Below are positions 62,375 through 64,000 of a stretch of 64,000 nt of DNA, piece by piece. Origin of the DNA: Vibrio methylphosphonaticus (GTDB lineage: Bacteria; Pseudomonadota; Gammaproteobacteria; Enterobacterales; Vibrionaceae). Positions within the stretch are counted from its first letter, which is position 1. The number at the start of each line of letters is the position of its first letter. A program made the position numbers and the translations under genes. The stretch lies in contig NZ_JAMKMS010000016.1 of NCBI RefSeq assembly GCF_023634655.1, positions 1 through 64,000 on the forward strand. The letters are read 5' to 3'. The notes beneath the pieces were generated by a model that was not told the DNA's origin, searched no databases, and was given only the letters and a program-made list of their open reading frames with translations.

Positions 62375-63100
62375 ATGATAGGGAAGCGAGTAGGAAGTGC
62401 TATTTGGATGATATTTTCTAGCGCCGTGATGTCACAACAAGTGACGACAATGAGCGCCGACGATATTCGCCAAACCGTAGAGCAATCCGTCAAATCTGAG
62501 CTTAACTTGCTGGCAAAGCAGCAAAAATGGGGCGCGTTTGACATCGCTCTCGTGACCTTCGTTCCAGAGTCAGTAAAACACTTACCGCGCTGCCAACAAC
62601 CACTCATGATTAACGGACGCGATAACCAGTCCATGCCCATTGGTCATCTAAAACGCAGTGTCATTTGCCAAGATGGCGTGAATGAATGGCGCATTAACAC
62701 CACGGTGCGATCGACATTAACGTTGCCTGTCGTTGTCGCGGCGAAAGCCTTATCTCGCGACAGTGAAATTACCCTAGCGGACATCAAACTTGAGCGACGT
62801 GAGTTAACTCGAGACACCCCCTTTATTGCCACCCTAGAACGGGCCACTGGCCAACAAGTCAATCGTCGACTTCGAACCGGTCAAATGGTGAATTCACGTT
62901 ATGTCAGCGCCCCTCCTTTAGTGCAAAAAGGCAATGAAGTGCTCATCATCGCCAGCAGCGGAAAATTCAGCGCCCAAACACGCGGTGTGGCAATGGAGAC
63001 GGGGGGAAAAGGTGAGCAAATTGACGTACAAAATAGTCGTTCAAAAAAAGTTATTCGCGCCGTTGTGACGGGTTCAAACCAAGTGCATACTCAATTTTAG
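62375..63100 (+). CDS. flgA: Lateral P-ring assembly chaperone FlgA
   Basis: A 241-residue periplasmic protein needed for FlgI ring assembly. The N-terminal hydrophobic stretch (about 6-19) is a signal peptide; the C-terminal SAF domain (about 115-240) shows LPVVVAAKALSRDSEITLADIKLERREL, RLRTGQMVNSRYVSAPPLVQKGNEVLI and the typical GEQIDVQNSRSKKVIRAVVTG. GGAAG lies 8 bases before the ATG at 62375. It is divergent from flgB. Confidence 0.95.
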   Translation: MIGKRVGSAIWMIFSSAVMSQQVTTMSADDIRQTVEQSVKSELNLLAKQQKWGAFDIALVTFVPESVKHLPRCQQPLMINGRDNQSMPIGHLKRSVICQDGVNEWRINTTVRSTLTLPVVVAAKALSRDSEITLADIKLERRELTRDTPFIATLERATGQQVNRRLRTGQMVNSRYVSAPPLVQKGNEVLIIASSGKFSAQTRGVAMETGGKGEQIDVQNSRSKKVIRAVVTGSNQVHTQF

Positions 63101-63255
63101 ATTCCCCCCAAAAAAACTCTATGACTTTTCTCTCTGGCGCGATAGGACAGAAAAAATTCTGGACTCAAGGTAACAGTTTTTAACTCTAAGTATCGTCAAT
63201 CTCATCGATTCTACGGTACAAAAAATAACGCAAACCATTTAATGCCAGCCTCAGG

Positions 63256-63290
63256 CCTGTCGCTCTATATGGTTGAAGACACGCGACAGG
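63256..63290 (+). promoter_or_regulatory. Hairpin overlapping the flgM ribosome binding site
   Basis: CCTGTCGC (63256-63263) and GCGACAGG (63283-63290) form a perfect GC-rich 8-bp stem with a 19-base loop. The 3' arm includes the AGG of the flgM AGGAG site (63288-63292). If it forms, it would limit translation of flgM. Confidence 0.6.
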
Positions 63291-63296
63291 AGAATA

Positions 63297-63581
63297 ATGA
63301 TGAAGATAGATAAAGTAGCGGGCGGGCATGTCCCACAAACGCTTCTGAAGCAAGACAGTAAGCCAGCAACCGCTGCTCCGGCCCGACAAGCTAACGATGC
63401 CGCGACATTTAACGCCAATACTGCCGCTTTAGATAAAGCGCAGGCTGAACTATCCACATTGCCGAATGTCGATATGGCGAAAGTTGAGCAAGTGCGAAAT
63501 GCCCTTGCCAATGGGGAGCTTGGATTGGATGTTAAAGCGCTATCGCAAGCGGTGATGCGTTTTCACACCGGACATGAATAA
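63297..63581 (+). CDS. flgM: Lateral anti-sigma factor FlgM
   Basis: A 94-residue protein (start at the ATG 63297 or the next one at 63300, after AGGAG). The N-terminal half is disordered and alanine rich, and the C-terminal part (about 50-92; VDMAKVEQVRNALANGELGLDVKALSQAVMRFH) matches the sigma28-binding helices of FlgM. It would hold LafS until the hook is complete and FlgM is exported. Confidence 0.93.
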   Translation: MMKIDKVAGGHVPQTLLKQDSKPATAAPARQANDAATFNANTAALDKAQAELSTLPNVDMAKVEQVRNALANGELGLDVKALSQAVMRFHTGHE

Positions 63582-63654
63582 GCCTGTCAAAGCATAAAAC
63601 TATCGATAGGATACGACCGACATCTATCGTCGGTGTCAGCAAAAGGATGACGTT

Positions 63655-64000
63655 ATGACCGTCACAAAAAGTGAATTGGTGCAAAACTTTGTGGTTTCGA
63701 TCACTGAGGATATTAAGCTCTATCAAAAGTTACTTGCGTTACTGCAGCACCAGAAAGCCCTGTATCTGAAACTCGATAGTGACGCGCTCAATCGCAATAT
63801 TCAGCAACAACTTCCTGTACTCAAGAAACTGAGCTACGGCGCTAAATCACGAACCTTATGCCTGCAGCAATTACAACTGCCAAGCTCAGAGGTTGGCGTG
63901 AAAACACTGACTAAAGCCTTACCGATAAAATTGCAGACACACGTTGCAAAGCAGTGGTCGGTACTTGAAGCACTCATTAAGCAGTGTCAGCGCTACAATC
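63655..64000 (+). CDS. flgN: Lateral flagellar chaperone FlgN (partial, cut by window end)
   Basis: An open frame from the ATG at 63655 (AAAGGA 7-8 bases upstream) runs 115 codons to the window end without a stop. The product is helical (VQNFVVSITEDIKLYQKLLALLQHQKALYLKLDSDALN), the pattern of FlgN, the export chaperone of FlgK and FlgL. FlgM-FlgN order is standard. Confidence 0.88.
   Translation, partial: MTVTKSELVQNFVVSITEDIKLYQKLLALLQHQKALYLKLDSDALNRNIQQQLPVLKKLSYGAKSRTLCLQQLQLPSSEVGVKTLTKALPIKLQTHVAKQWSVLEALIKQCQRYN

Noticed and set aside
36900..64000. CRISPR arrays, prophage, transposase or integrase genes around the flagellar island
   Set aside because: I looked for repeats with regular spacers, integrases and transposases and saw none; the only repeat arrays are the 7-bp and 17-bp tandem repeats.
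1..64000. tRNA genes
   Set aside because: I saw no segment with the T-loop GGTTCRANTCC pattern paired with a cloverleaf context; a systematic tRNA scan was not possible.

Overview
The window is chromosomal DNA from a gammaproteobacterium of the Vibrionaceae, most likely a Vibrio. The evidence is the conserved order rrn–murI–btuB–trmA–yijD–fabR–sthA, the block polA–spf–engB, the block hemB–(TatD-family)–tatCBA–ubiB–ubiJ–ubiE–rmuC, Vibrio-type RyhB and CsrB RNAs, and a complete lateral (swarming) flagellar system of the V. parahaemolyticus laf type. I cannot name the species from the sequence.

Positions 1–26800 are housekeeping core. At the left edge, on the minus strand, lie the tandem promoters and boxA leader of an rRNA operon whose 16S gene is outside the window. 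Then come a membrane-anchored RRM protein, murI, a Dph6-like ATPase, btuB behind a cobalamin riboswitch, trmA, yijD-fabR, sthA, a DinF-type MATE transporter, a methyltransferase with a likely Fur box, a CsrB-family RNA, cytochrome c4, engB, a candidate small RNA next to Spot 42, Spot 42, polA, RyhB under a Fur box, a GNAT protein, hemB, a TatD-family nuclease, two tandem paralogous zinc-ribbon microproteins of 38 and 39 residues that look undescribed, tatABC, ubiBJE and rmuC. Four regulatory RNAs and one riboswitch fall within about 13 kb.

Positions 26819–64000 (and beyond the right edge) hold a near-complete lateral flagellum in one island beside rmuC. Block 1 (minus) is motY-lafK-fliEFGHIJ: motor ring, export ATPase and a sigma54 activator whose receiver domain has lost its phosphorylation residues. 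Block 2 (plus) is fliMNPQR-flhBA, a degenerate EAL-like protein, flagellin lafA, fliDSTKL, the sigma28 factor lafS and the proton-type stator lafTU. It is followed by a small membrane protein and a secreted PL7 alginate lyase. Block 3 (minus) is flgBCDEFGHIJKL plus a 349-residue unknown protein with a flagellin-like C-terminus, driven by a visible sigma54 promoter. Block 4 (plus) is flgA, flgM and a flgN cut by the window end. I infer the cascade LafK/sigma54 for basal body and hook genes, then LafS/FlgM for filament and stators.

The strongest candidates for something undescribed are the twin microproteins, the flagellin-like accessory protein, the degenerate EAL protein inside the flhA–lafA interval, two tandem-repeat tracts (a 7-bp repeat before lafA and a 17-bp repeat between flhB and flhA), the alginate lyase inside a swarming cluster, a reduced FliM, and a hairpin that overlaps the flgM ribosome binding site.
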